64,000 nucleotides of DNA from Astrothelium macrocarpum (Eukaryota; Ascomycota; Dothideomycetes; Trypetheliales; Trypetheliaceae), in NCBI GenBank assembly GCA_021030915.1, contig JAGEMR010000064.1:99936-163935 (forward strand). The letters are read 5' to 3'. The notes below the pieces were generated by a model, which was given only the letters and a program-made list of their open reading frames with translations, was not told the origin of the DNA and made no database searches. Position numbers and translations under genes: made by a program. Below, one piece after another: positions 47,959 through 58,157 of the stretch; positions within the stretch are counted from its first letter, which is position 1; every line of letters begins with the position of its first letter.

Positions 47959-49699
47959 TAGTATATAATTCGCATACATTTAATCATGATAATTCAAAAT
48001 TCTTTAAAAAATATAAATTTTGAAAAATAAATTCAAATTATTTTTATTATATTTTTTAAAAATTCATTTTTATTAATTTGTGAAATTGTATATGAATTTA
48101 AAATATTTGTAATAATTATAAGATATAGATTAAATAATGATAAATCGTATATTATAATTATAAAATTCTAATAATTTTTAATAAATATCGAAAAATCAAT
48201 TTTAATTTATTAGATTAAACGATTTATTATTTTAAGAATTTTTATTATATATTCATTATTGTATGAATTTATTGAATTTTTATGAGAAAAACGCGTTTAT
48301 TACGTGTTTTATTTATATCCCATATTTATTTATTTTGAATTAATTGACGTCAATTAGATCAATTATTTTATCAAATAATATTCTAAAATTCGTAATATAT
48401 ATATTATTCAATTAGAATCTGTTCATATAAATAGAATAATTGTAAAAACGATAAATCACTAATTTGATATATTCGAAAAATAATAAAAAGAATATGAATA
48501 TAATATTTCAGATATTTATAATATGAACGAATCAGATTTTGATATTAAAAAAAAATAATCATTTAAAATATTAATTCATTTTGATATAAAAAAAAAATAA
48601 AAAATTATGATTAATAAATAAGAATGGATTATAATGATTGAATGTATTAATATAATAAATGAAATATTTGCGCTTTTTCTGATTTTCAAAAATATATAAT
48701 TAAATTCGTACTGATTTAATATAAATATATTATCAGAATATTATTTCGTAATTAATAAAAACGGCTAAATATTAAATAAATTAATATTATATTGATTGAT
48801 TGAAATTTTCGATTTTTTAATATATAAATGATATATAAATCGCAGATATCTTTTCATCGTAAATGATTATAATAGCCATATTCAGGCCAAATTCATCAAA
48901 TATTATATAAAAAATAAAATTGATTTTATGATTATATTATCATATTATTCGTATATATTTCAGCCGTTTGATATGAATATATTTTCTATATTTAAATGAT
49001 TTCATATAAATGAAATAATTATATTTTATAAATTTAATATATAATATATATTTAAAACAGAATGGATTGAAATATTCATTTGAATATATAATATGATTAT
49101 AATAAAAAAAAATATTTATATTGATTTTTAAAATGTAGATATAATATCTTTAAATTGCAGACGAATTTTAAATGAATTATTATAAATATAATCAGAATTA
49201 TATAAAAAAATTTTTATATTATCTGAAATAAATATTTTGAATTTTTTATTATTAAAAAATTCTTTTTCAAAAATTATTAAATTTAATAAATTAAATAAAA
49301 AATTTATAAAAATTTTGAATAAAAATAACGCAATTAATGTATCTATAAAATATTATATTGAATATATAATAATTTTATGTGAAAAATAAAATATCATAAT
49401 TATTATTATGGCCAAATAATTAATAAATATATTAGAATTTTTTAATAAACGAAAATATAATATTAAAAATAAAAAAATCGAATTAAATAATATTAATATT
49501 TATATGATTATAAATATATTGTGAATTGTATCTATATCAGAGATAAAATCTCATATAAAATACCATCGTGATCGATTCATAAAAATTATAATAAAAAAAG
49601 AAAAATCGAAAGAGATCAATTATGTATTTAGTGATTCTTCAGATAGTTCAGATTTAGATTGGAAGATGTGGGTATGAAATGTATGAGGTTCGTATGTTG

Positions 49700-49767
49700 A
49701 TCGTATGCGGATCGCATGTACAGCGTGCGCCGAGGGATGGGCTGCGCCGAAACACCGTGGTAGACCC
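49700..49767 (-). repeat. 68-bp terminal inverted repeat, right
   Basis: Perfect reverse complement of 47891-47958; ends in CCGTGGTAGACCC followed by the TA target site. Confidence 0.9.
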
Positions 49768-49883
49768 TATAAAAAAATTTTTAAAAGATTTTTTAATATT
49801 TTTAAAATATTATCTTAATATATTTTAAACATATTTTAAATATTTTTTTCAGATTTTTATTATTTTTAATAATTTTGATTTTG

Positions 49884-49915
<32 letters not shown>

Positions 49916-50059
49916 AGAGGGGGGGCGGGGCGGGGCGGAGATGGAGCTGATGTGACCGGTCAGATAACAAATCTGACCTCTAGGGTGGAGGGGTCAGATC
50001 AGTTCGACATTTTGAGGGGTCGAATCAGCTAGTGGAGAGGTCAGCTCAGTTGTAACCTG

Positions 50060-50068
50060 CTGCACATG
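50060..50068 (+). repeat. 9-bp flanking direct repeat (right TSD candidate)
   Basis: CTGCACATG, the partner of 47436-47444. Confidence 0.6.
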
Positions 50069-50473
50069 CTCTCACCAGGACATAATGGCCCTAGCGCTTA
50101 GTCAGGCAAATCAGCGCGGATTATTTGTCATTCTATACAAGCTTCTATCATTTGAAATCTTCAATAAGATGCCCCATAGGCAAGTTGACGAAGGCTATGT
50201 ACTCTGATCTCTTTGCGCGCACCTCCCTCTTTTCACCTCTAAGCGAGCGGCTCGGATCGCATCGCGAGCGAGACAATGACCGACGATGACTGATGACGAC
50301 CGGAAATGACAAACACGAGCAATCAAGCCACCACTATCCGTGTCTCTCACAGACTGTTATCCTTCAGATACTCGAAAATGGCCTCATAATACCCTGACGC
50401 ATTACTGCAGCGTCAAAGCATAACCAAATTGGTTGGTCTGGTTGTGTGCGCGCGGATAGAGAGACTTTGCAGT
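50069..50473. other. Intergenic
   Basis: Normal-GC sequence between the transposon island and the degenerate hydrolase. Short GACGATGAC-type repeats are seen near 50280-50310. No gene. Confidence 0.45.
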
Positions 50474-51039
50474 CTACACGTCGTACGTGCCTGTGCAGTT
50501 GCTGTCGCAGATATCAAAATCGTAGTCGCCGACGCAAAGCTGACAGATCAGACGAAACTCATCAACAACGATAGAGTCGGCTTCTTGACTTACCATCACG
50601 CGTCCCGAGAACTCAGGCGCTGGTTTGCCTGCCATTTCTCTCGAACCGCGGGCCTCCCCCACCGTTATTGCGTCCTTGATCGTTTCTGCATACGCCAACA
50701 CGTCTGGTTCAAAAGCCCCTTTCTTGAAGTATATCAGCTGGATGTTGCTGGCGGTGGCCGGGACAAGGTAGCCGCTGGGTCGATCCTGGAAACGTCAACC
50801 GTCATTGCTCCGTGCAAATCAAATCTATGGGCCTGGTTTTTCGCTGTGGTAACATACTGACTTGCAACGTAACTAGTCAAGATGGCTCGATCTACCGCAT
50901 CGCCATATTTCGTAAGCAGCTCTGAAGTGATAACGGACCCAAAGGAATGTCCAATAGTTGCGATCTTATGTCGTGGATGCAGAAGTTCTGCTTGGCTTGC
51001 AAGGGGCGTATTCGGACCGACCGGGGGATATGCGAACAC
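50474..51039 (-). pseudogene. Degenerate alpha/beta hydrolase, inverted paralogue of the 51485 gene
   Basis: Read on the minus strand, the fragment contains the nucleophile elbow IATIGHSFGSVITSELLTKY, then DRAILTSYVASQYV. In a shifted frame comes PSGYLVPATASNIQLIYFKK followed by FEPDVLAYAETIKDAITVGE and APEFSGRVM. A GTAAGT...CAG intron (50540-50593) leads to LCVGDYDFDICDSNCTG. The order matches the intact neighbour (GHSFGSF, RFANLFSGYV, FDPALLDLAEVIKQ, FTGPIDV, CFGNC). The break is a frame change near 50760-50780, just after DVSRI. The N-terminal half, including the oxyanion region, was not found upstream. A 5'-truncated, frameshifted gene is the best explanation. Confidence 0.7.
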
Positions 51040-51484
51040 GAACGAATGCGCAACGCCAGTAAACTCTCCAGCCTCGCTCAGCCTCTTTCAAGTAGCGATA
51101 TCGTTGACCGATTATAGCATTTATTTCATTCTCGGCCCGACACCGGAGCAACTGCCTCTGTCTCGGGTTGCAGGCCTTCTGCAATTGGTGAGGTTACACA
51201 GTTGCAAGTTCTGGACCTGACCAGATTTAGATCAGATAACTTGACCTTGTGTGTAGAACTTATGATTTCATTCGAGCGGTGTCTTACATATAATTTGGGT
51301 TTTCATTATTTGAAAGGGGCTCACCGCCGTGCACTCCTTTTTCGAGATACAGTTAGCGTACGCAAGATTTCCTTAACCTTGTGTGGAGTAATTCACAGAA
51401 CAATCGGACGTAGCACGAGTGTAAATAGAATTCATGATCTCTATCTCTTTCTTCTGTAGTCCGCTTGCACTTCATCCCTCCATT

Positions 51485-52705
51485 ATGGTTTCATTCACAA
51501 TTCCTGCCGCGTTGGCGTTGGCAGCATGCACATTTGCTACTCCCACAATCCCAGCAACCATGAACTCGACCGGGTTCGCGGGCAACATTACTGGCTACAC
51601 TGAGGGCTTCAAGAATCCAAGGGTTGACACTTCAGCAGGATGCCAAGCTCTCTGCATATCGGGTACGATAAACGTCAAAGCATCCGCGAACAACATCCAC
51701 ATTGACCTCCAAGAGCCCGAAAGCCAGATCGCGCTCACAGAAGTCCTGGTCGAGAGCGTGGAGGTCAGTTCGACCCTTTCAAAGCGGATCATCGGTGACC
51801 AGAATAAAGTCGGCGGGATTTTCGGCATATATTCGCGAATTTGTTTTCCAAATAGCAAGATGGATACCACGACAATCCAGTTTCTTACGTCAGGTTCTGG
51901 AGCTGATCGAAATCACTGGAATGTCGCTCCAAGATATTCCTACGTTGACTATGCTGCCGAGCAAAGGTACACGACTTTCCTCTATGATCCTCTCGGGACT
52001 GGTCTATCGGATCATTCAGACCCGATACGGACAGTGCAAGCGGAGCTTCGGGTTGCCATAGCGCACGAGCTTATTCGGCTTCTCCGTGCAGGTGGTATTG
52101 CTGGTCAGCCTTTTCAGCATGTTGTGGGCGTTGGCCACTCTTTTGGCAGCTTCCTGACACTCGGTGCCACAACACAATATCCGGACGATCTAGATGCAGT
52201 AGTTTTGACAGGTTTCTCGCCTTCCACTACGGGCACCGTCATTGCGTACTCTGGTCTCGACTTGACAATCGCCTCACAAGCCGTACCACACAGATTCGCA
52301 AATCTGTTCAGTGGCTACGTTACCTCCAATACCGTTCAAGGGACTCGGTTCTTTTTCTTCCGCTCGCCGGGTTTTGATCCAGCGCTGCTCGATCTTGCAG
52401 AAGTCATTAAGCAGACCACCACCCTTGGCGAATACTTCACCGCTGGCGCCGTTCTCAAGGCTGCTACTGATTTCACTGGGCCGATAGATGTGGTCAACGG
52501 CATTAATGGCTTGCCCAACTGCTTTGGCAACTGTCTACTGCCATACAACCTGGCTGGGGCTGTCAAAGATATATTGTATCTGGCTGCAAGTAATAGCTCG
52601 AGCTGGTATCTTGGGGCAGGGAGTGGCCATTTTTTGAACTACCACTGTGCAGCTCCCGCGGCATATGAGCATATTCAGGGCTTCATTAAGAAGAATGGGT
52701 TCTGA
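51485..52705 (+). CDS. Secreted alpha/beta-hydrolase fold protein
   Basis: A single-exon 406-residue protein with a signal peptide (MVSFTIPAALALAACTFATP). After the N-terminal domain come YVDYAAEQRYTTFLYDPLGTG, a typical strand-loop, and the nucleophile elbow GVGHSFGSF (Ser219). The likely acid is in FTGPIDVVNGING (about residue 337) and the His in GAGSGHFLNYH (about 383), so the triad looks complete. Two pairs of Cys (CQALC, CFGNC) would suit an extracellular protein. The substrate cannot be named; related fungal proteins act as esterases or lipases. An ATG at 51434 in the same frame would precede a second hydrophobic stretch and is less likely. Confidence 0.85.
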   Translation: MVSFTIPAALALAACTFATPTIPATMNSTGFAGNITGYTEGFKNPRVDTSAGCQALCISGTINVKASANNIHIDLQEPESQIALTEVLVESVEVSSTLSKRIIGDQNKVGGIFGIYSRICFPNSKMDTTTIQFLTSGSGADRNHWNVAPRYSYVDYAAEQRYTTFLYDPLGTGLSDHSDPIRTVQAELRVAIAHELIRLLRAGGIAGQPFQHVVGVGHSFGSFLTLGATTQYPDDLDAVVLTGFSPSTTGTVIAYSGLDLTIASQAVPHRFANLFSGYVTSNTVQGTRFFFFRSPGFDPALLDLAEVIKQTTTLGEYFTAGAVLKAATDFTGPIDVVNGINGLPNCFGNCLLPYNLAGAVKDILYLAASNSSSWYLGAGSGHFLNYHCAAPAAYEHIQGFIKKNGF

Positions 52706-53161
52706 TATGTGGACGGCGACAGTAGAAGGAATCCTTGTTAGTTGACCAGAGTGGGAATCATTCTTTGCCGTGTTCTTCCCGTACTTAGTCTACTGACTTA
52801 ATGCTTTAAAGTCGCCTAGGTTTAGTTAGGCATACTTGCAGCTTGTTCAATTCCATTCTATATCTCAATTCTCAAACCTCTCACTTGTGACTCGCTCTTA
52901 ATAGTATATTATTAAGTTGGACTAAAAACAAGAAGCAGTGTAAGCTTCGGTCACTCAATGACAAACAACCAAAAAGCCTTGGCTTTTTTTCTTCTTCTCT
53001 TTCCAACAAATAGGTTATAGTTTTGTCGCAGTTAGTTATTGTTGAAAATGGGAATGACGTTTCTATTTTTGGTTTTTTCTTTTTTTGCAATCCCTGGTGG
53101 CTCTGCCGCGCGATCCAGTGGCGGAACTTCCTACATGTGGCTGGTGGCTTGTTCCGCTATA
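52706..53161. other. Intergenic up to the second transposon
   Basis: No gene. Contains A/T runs and the T-rich stretch at 52980-53090 before the left TA target site at 53160-53161. Confidence 0.45.
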
Positions 53162-55327
53162 GGAGTAGTCCCGGCTCCGTGCACGGCCCGGCTGCGTGTA
53201 CACCTCGAATTTCGTTCAATACCACGAATTCGTATACGAATTATACTAGCAATATGAATTTAATTAAGGAGGCGATTATTATAATAAATACGCAGAAATT
53301 TTTTAATTATAATCAGATAATGAAAATTTATAAAATTGATAGAATTATATTATCATGATATCATAAAAATGTTATCACGAATTTAAAAATAATTCAATTT
53401 AAATTTTATATTAAATTTTTATAATAATAAAAAATTATTTTAATTAAATAGATTAATATATTTATGAATTATGAAATTTTATTATTTAATTGAATATTAT
53501 AAAATTTTATTATTGAAATTGATAAAATTAAATTGGAATGAAATTGATAAAAATTTTTTATAAAATATTATATAAATAAATTAAAATTAATTTTTTTAAT
53601 AATTTTTGATTTTATATAAAAAAAGATAAATAATTTTAATCAATTATAATTTTATTTTGAATTAATATTAATTTTTAATTTATATTATTTTTATATTAAT
53701 ATTTATTTGAATATTTCAAAAAATGAAATAATATGATATTTTTTTATATAATATATATAATATAAATGAAAAAGATTTTATTATTAATCAATTTATAAAA
53801 TAATATTATATTTTTATTAAATTAATATATGAAAATGATTTATTTTATAAATTAAAAATAAATAATTCGCGTAAATGAATTATTATTTTGATAATAATTT
53901 ATATGAACAGAATAAATTTATTTTTTTTATTTATTTATAATTTAAAAATGAATTTATTTCAGAATTTTTAATTTTAAAATTTTGATTTAATTATTTATAA
54001 TTATAATTTTATATTATTATTATTAGATTAAATAAATAATATAATTGGATTTATTTAATTAAAAAAAATATTTGATAAATATATCAAAATTAAATTAAAA
54101 AATATAAAATATTATCATTTTTTAATAATAAATGATTATAAAAATGATATAATAATAAAATTTTTTAATTATTATTATTATAATCGAATTCTGATAATAA
54201 TTTATTTTTTTATTCGATTTATTATTTTTAATTATTAAATATGAATTTATTTAATTTATTAATTATATATTATTTTAATTATTTAAATAAATGGATATAT
54301 CAAATATAAAATATTAATTATTTTATTAAAAATATTTTTTTTGAATTATTTTGATAAATATATTAATAAATATTTATTATTAAAAATATTATTAATAAAT
54401 GATTTTAAATCAAATTTTATTTATTTAATTTAATTATAATATTTAATTAAATATTAATTCAACGATTGGAATATTATTATAAGAATTTAATAAATTCAGA
54501 ATTTTTTATAAAAATTATAAATATTTATTAATATTATTTAAAATTAAATTTGGAATTATATATAAATTTTTAATTCATAAAAAAATTGGATCAATTTATA
54601 ATTAAATATATAAAAATGAAAATTGAAAATAATATTATTAAATACGAAAATAAGAATTTTAAAAAAATAATGAAATATGAATAGAAATATATAAAATATT
54701 ATAAGATTATGAAAATATCTATTAAATATGGTGAAATGATATTCTAAAATTCTATTAAAATATAATTTCATTATAAATAATTGAAATAAAAGAAATAGAA
54801 AAAGGAATATAAAAAATAATAATAAAAAATTGAAAAAATAAAAAAATAAATTATTAAATAAATTGAATTTGAGATAAAAATTGAATATCGATATATCTGT
54901 GAGAAAATTCAATAGAAATATCAATAATAATATAAAATTGAAAAATAATAAAAATAGAAGATTCAGAAATAAAAGATTATTTCAAAATAATTATAAAATG
55001 AAATGAAATAGAATAAAATATTAAAATATAATATTATTATATTAATTGAAAAATTTTAAAATATGGTATTGGATATTGATAAATTTTTGAATGAATTAAA
55101 TACGGTTTTTTATTTTATTCATTTTTAATATCAATATAAATATTCATAATATTTCAATAATTAAATTTAACGGTGATATTTATTCGTATAAATTTCAATT
55201 ATATTTTAAAATTAATCTCACTTTAATTATTATTATGATTATTGAATTAAATGAGTTCGAATCTATGGTGTTGAGAATTTGGTGGGTGTGCACGGAGCGT
55301 GCCTGTGCACGGAGCCGGGACTACTCC
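53162..55327. mobile_element. Second TA-flanked DNA transposon, interior AT-collapsed
   Basis: A 2166-bp element with TA on both sides (53160-53161, 55328-55329). The inverted ends share GGAGTAGTCCCGGCTCCGTG plus CAC (23 bp) and then imperfect similarity to about 45 bp. The interior, about 53240-55240, is almost pure A/T, with no believable reading frame. Structure fits another Tc1/mariner-pogo family, different in terminal sequence from the 47.9 kb element. Internal stretches such as ATAAATGAAAAAGATTTT (53763-53780) are shared with the 61.8-64 kb block, so the two belong to one family or close relatives. Confidence 0.72.
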
Positions 55328-55431
55328 TATTCTTTTTTGGAGCAAACCCTGTGGATCTGTTGGTCGATTCGGCAAGCTTCTCTACGCTGTAGATAGGCAG
55401 TGAAAGCTATCTATAATCTGACCGTCATTTC

Positions 55432-55791
55432 TCATATTAGACATCCCTTCATCGCATGATACAAACATACCATCTCAGGAGCTAGCATGCCTAAAATCAA
55501 CCAACCGACTTTTCGCCACTGCTGCCGGCCAACCCAGACCCGGACATCATACCACGGGCGTTTTGGCGACTCATCATATTCCGGAAAGTTCAAGTGAACA
55601 GAGGTCCAGATACAAAGTGAGAGAGTAATTAAACAGGTGGAAAGTATCGAGAAAGAGCCACGAGTGTAAGGCTCGGGCTGCCAGCGTGGGATATCGCTAG
55701 TCGGATCGTCGCCGAAGAGCATGATGTCTTGAGATATGTTTAGAGACTCAGATAAGCTACGTATGAAAACAGCTTTATAATGCGAGACCAA
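55432..55791 (-). pseudogene. 5' fragment of a fungal multi-TM protein gene, truncated
   Basis: The minus-strand frame has WQPEPYTRGSFSILSTCLIT, LSLCIWTSVHLNFPEYDES and VGWLILGMLAPEMV. This is the typical N-terminal segment of a fungal integral-membrane family whose members run to several hundred residues. Here the frame stops at 55432, directly after APEMVCLYHAMKGCLI, and no continuation is visible before the transposon end at 55327. It is probably the remainder of a gene cut off by insertion or deletion at the transposon. A short gene in its own right is possible but less likely. Confidence 0.55.
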
Positions 55792-56762
55792 AGTCTAACT
55801 TGAGATTGCGAACGTGTAGTATGGAAAGGACCTTCTTGCGGTGAGCTGAATTTTAAATGAGAGAGAGCTAGTTATTGGCTGTTGAACCGAGCCAAATAAC
55901 GTACCTATGTAATTGGTACAGTAGGACTCTCGGCTATTTCGTACCATTCTTGACCCTCTATCAACTTTAAGCGGGCCTGATCTCTAGAGTGAGCAGATAA
56001 GAGATCTACACGCTCGCCATGCCTACGCTTTCTCTATTTTCAGAAGTTTTCTACCTCTACGCGCTTTCTATCCTTACGTGTTTCCTATCCTACGCATTTT
56101 CTATCCTTACATATTTCCTACCTTCAAATGTTTTGTATTTATACATGTCTTGTGTTTCTGCACATTGCTATTTTTACATGTTTTCTATTTCTGTACATCT
56201 TCTAATTTTACACATTCTCTATTTCAATATATTCTCTTTGAAATAAGTCCCTATCCTGGACATTGTAAAAACTTTGAACATAATTTGTAAAATCTGATTT
56301 AGTAAATGTTGAGTCCACGCGATATTATTCGAGTTCTGATTCTGGCGCTTCGAACGGACTAAAATAGCGGTGATTCGAGCCCAAACGGGTACCAGATTCC
56401 CCAGCACATCAACTTGTTGGGGTAAAGCACAAGAAGAAGGTTTCATTAATCGGTCACTTTCGTGATGTAAATGCTAGAATACAAATAGGCCAAGGAATCT
56501 AAATGCTGGTAAAACTCCGCATTACGACCGCCACCCATCCAAAGGCGCGCTCAACTCTAGCTCTGTGCCTCCACCTCTTCGAACCAAGAACGCAAATGGC
56601 CTTCGTCCTACAAGAGCATTCTTTGAGCCGCCGCGTCTTCTCCTTCTACCACGTCAAGAATAGGGAGCATACATGCAGCCGCCATCCAGAATGGGAACGG
56701 ACAAAGTGGCATTTCAACAGTTCATCAAATCGAGTTATCATTTCGCTGAAGTACCGCCCTAA
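55792..56762. other. Intergenic containing a degenerate minisatellite
   Basis: No gene supported. A 75-codon frame at 56019-56246 is produced by the tandem repeat and is not believed to be coding. Confidence 0.5.
56047..56240 (+). repeat. Degenerate ~17-bp minisatellite, about 11-12 units
   Basis: Successive units of 16-18 bp follow the pattern TTTCTATCCTTACATGT with many C/T variants (for example TTTCTATCCTTACGTGT, TTTGTATTTATACATGT). Later units are more T-rich than earlier ones. Confidence 0.7.
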
Positions 56763-57323
56763 TTAGCCTAGTTCTACCGGTCGTTGAATCCCCAGCTGCA
56801 TATACCTCGTATCTAACCACTGATCAAACTTCCTCCCTACTCCCTTCAGCCTCCCAACCTCTTCAAACCCCGCCTTCGTATAGAAGCGCTTCAGCGCCTC
56901 GGCTTGCTCATCGTTTGGATGGACGGCCATGACGGCAAGGAGCTGCTTGACCTTCCCTGCATCCCGAAGCGCTTGGATCACGCTGTTTAAGAGGCGCGTG
57001 CCAAGACCGCGGGACGTGTGGAGAGGATGGAGGAAAATGCTCAACTCGGCGGTCGAGGAGTAAGCTTCGCGGGCACGAAAGGTGTGTACGTAGGCGTATC
57101 CTAGTACAGTTTCCAAGGCTTCTGATGGTGAAGAAGGAGAAGCTGGGGCGGGATTGACTGCGACGAGATAGGGCTGCTCGGCGGCGATGACGGAATTGTA
57201 GTCTTCGATTATGGATGAGAGTGGAGAAGGCGTGTAAGCAAAGTTCATGACTGTATTCGAGACATAATAGACTTGGATCGCGTGAATTTGAGAAAGGTCG
57301 GTGGAAACTGCTGGACGAATCAT
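56763..57323 (-). CDS. GNAT-family N-acetyltransferase
   Basis: A GNAT acetyltransferase related in layout to phosphinothricin/methionine-sulfoximine type enzymes. From the chosen start, MIRPAVSTDLSQIHAIQVYY, it has 186 residues. Family segments are VLGYAYVHTFRAREAYSSTA, then ELSIFLHPLHTSRGLGTRLL (the acetyl-CoA pyrophosphate loop, RGLGTR) and AEALKRFYTKAGFEEVGRL near the C-terminus. A Ser/Pro/Ala insertion (PAPASPSSPSEA) lies before strand 4. The frame remains open upstream to 57599 with ATGs at 57467 and 57599, so the protein could have up to 92 extra residues; these show no family similarity and I treat them as 5' leader. Acetyl-CoA-dependent N-acetylation of a small molecule is the likely role. 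Confidence 0.8.
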   Translation of the reverse strand: MIRPAVSTDLSQIHAIQVYYVSNTVMNFAYTPSPLSSIIEDYNSVIAAEQPYLVAVNPAPASPSSPSEALETVLGYAYVHTFRAREAYSSTAELSIFLHPLHTSRGLGTRLLNSVIQALRDAGKVKQLLAVMAVHPNDEQAEALKRFYTKAGFEEVGRLKGVGRKFDQWLDTRYMQLGIQRPVELG

Positions 57324-58157
57324 GACATCGTTTAAAGGAAGTATTCGTGCTTCATCTCCTGACTTTACTTGGATTATAGTTCTTTGAAAGACAGCGCAAC
57401 CATTCAATCTCAAGGATGCTGCAAGCCTCTTACCTAGTTCTTGGATAGTGAAAGACTCTTGGCTCATGTTATCTCCTCTTATATTCTCTGTGGCAGAATG
57501 GCTCCAAGGTGTGAATGCTTTGAGATTCTTGCTTCGAGCTCGTAGTTTACCTGTGAGAGCGGCTCTCAAGACGAAATTCAACAAGTCTTCTATTCGCACT
57601 ATCTCCTCAGGATGCTTAGAATCTTTAAACAGTTGAATGCCTTGAAAGTTACAATGGGTTAAAGATTAGCCCTAAATTAATTTACTGTTAACCCTAAATA
57701 AGAGTTGGAAAAGCTAATTTAGCGCAAGCTAAATTTAGGCGCTGTTGTGGGAAGGCTCGGCAGAAAAGGCTTAATCAGCAATGAAGAACATTTTCTTCTC
57801 GCCATCTCATCTTAGAAAGTTTCCTGACTAGTAGATTTCAGCTCTCATTAGTCAATTTACCCATTTGCTTATCACTTGTTATTGTCGTCCTAGAGTAGCT
57901 TCGGCGGTGCCAGCGGGCTGAAACACCAAAGACTTGGTTCGAAACCGGCAATGGATTCTCCAGCCCACAGCAATATGGGAGTAGGCCAAGCGTCTCACGA
58001 CCTCAGAGCCTAGATTGGGACCCAAGCGACCCCTTGCAAACACTTGGCCCCGGCTCTGGGACAATGATACAGTATCCCTGTTCCCAAATGGATTTAATCG
58101 AAGATAGACGTGCAATAGAAAAAGCAGCCTCGAAGCCAATCGGAAAGATTGGGCGTA
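57324..58157. other. Upstream region of the GNAT gene / 3' side of the NLR
   Basis: No recognised gene. Around 57690-57755 there are overlapping inverted repeats (GCTAATTTAGC next to GCTAAATTTAGG) and two CCCTAAA motifs. Confidence 0.45.

Larger units (their letters stand above)
47891..49767. mobile_element. Nested TA-flanked DNA transposon (Tc1/mariner-pogo signature), interior AT-collapsed
   Basis: A 1877-bp element bounded by perfect 68-bp inverted repeats and flanked by TA on both sides (47889-47890 and 49768-49769). The tip is GGGTCTACCACGG. Size, TA duplication and TIR length fit fungal pogo/Fot1-like elements, whose transposase carries a DDE domain. The interior is extremely AT-rich with stops in all frames, consistent with RIP; a remnant encoding a Ser/Asp-rich stretch is visible near 49630-49660. 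Past the 68-bp repeats the two arms continue to match imperfectly for about 30 bp, with many differences being C/T or G/A. No functional transposase remains. Confidence 0.8.
47445..50059. mobile_element. Long-inverted-repeat (Mutator-like) element, RIP-degraded and split by a nested element
   Basis: The left arm (47445-about 47720) and the inverted right arm (about 49790-50059) share an ordered series of matches: CAGCTGACC near the tip, TAGCTGAT, GACC blocks, then TCACATCAGCTCCA, a C-rich patch, a T-run and CAAAATCAAAATTATTAAAA. Differences are mostly C/T or G/A. A 9-bp direct repeat CTGCACATG flanks it on both sides (47436-47444, 50060-50068), which fits the 9-11 bp duplications of Mutator-like elements. 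No transposase frame is present. Removing the nested insertion at 47891-49767 leaves about 740 bp, so it was a non-autonomous or internally deleted element. The MULE label rests on structure only. Confidence 0.65.

Noticed and set aside
47580..50000. Possible mitochondrial DNA insertion suggested by the high A/T content
   Set aside because: Inverted repeats with target duplications explain the block as RIP-degraded transposons; no mitochondrial gene motifs were seen.
54556..54924. 122-codon minus frame in AT-rich DNA (Phe/Ile/Leu/Asn-rich)
   Set aside because: Composition simply reflects AT-collapsed transposon sequence; no motif, splice or start support.
56019..56246. 75-codon hydrophobic plus frame
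   Set aside because: Created by the 17-bp minisatellite; the period is not a multiple of three.
57667..57705. Telomere-like CCCTAAA motifs
   Set aside because: Only two isolated copies; not a telomeric array.
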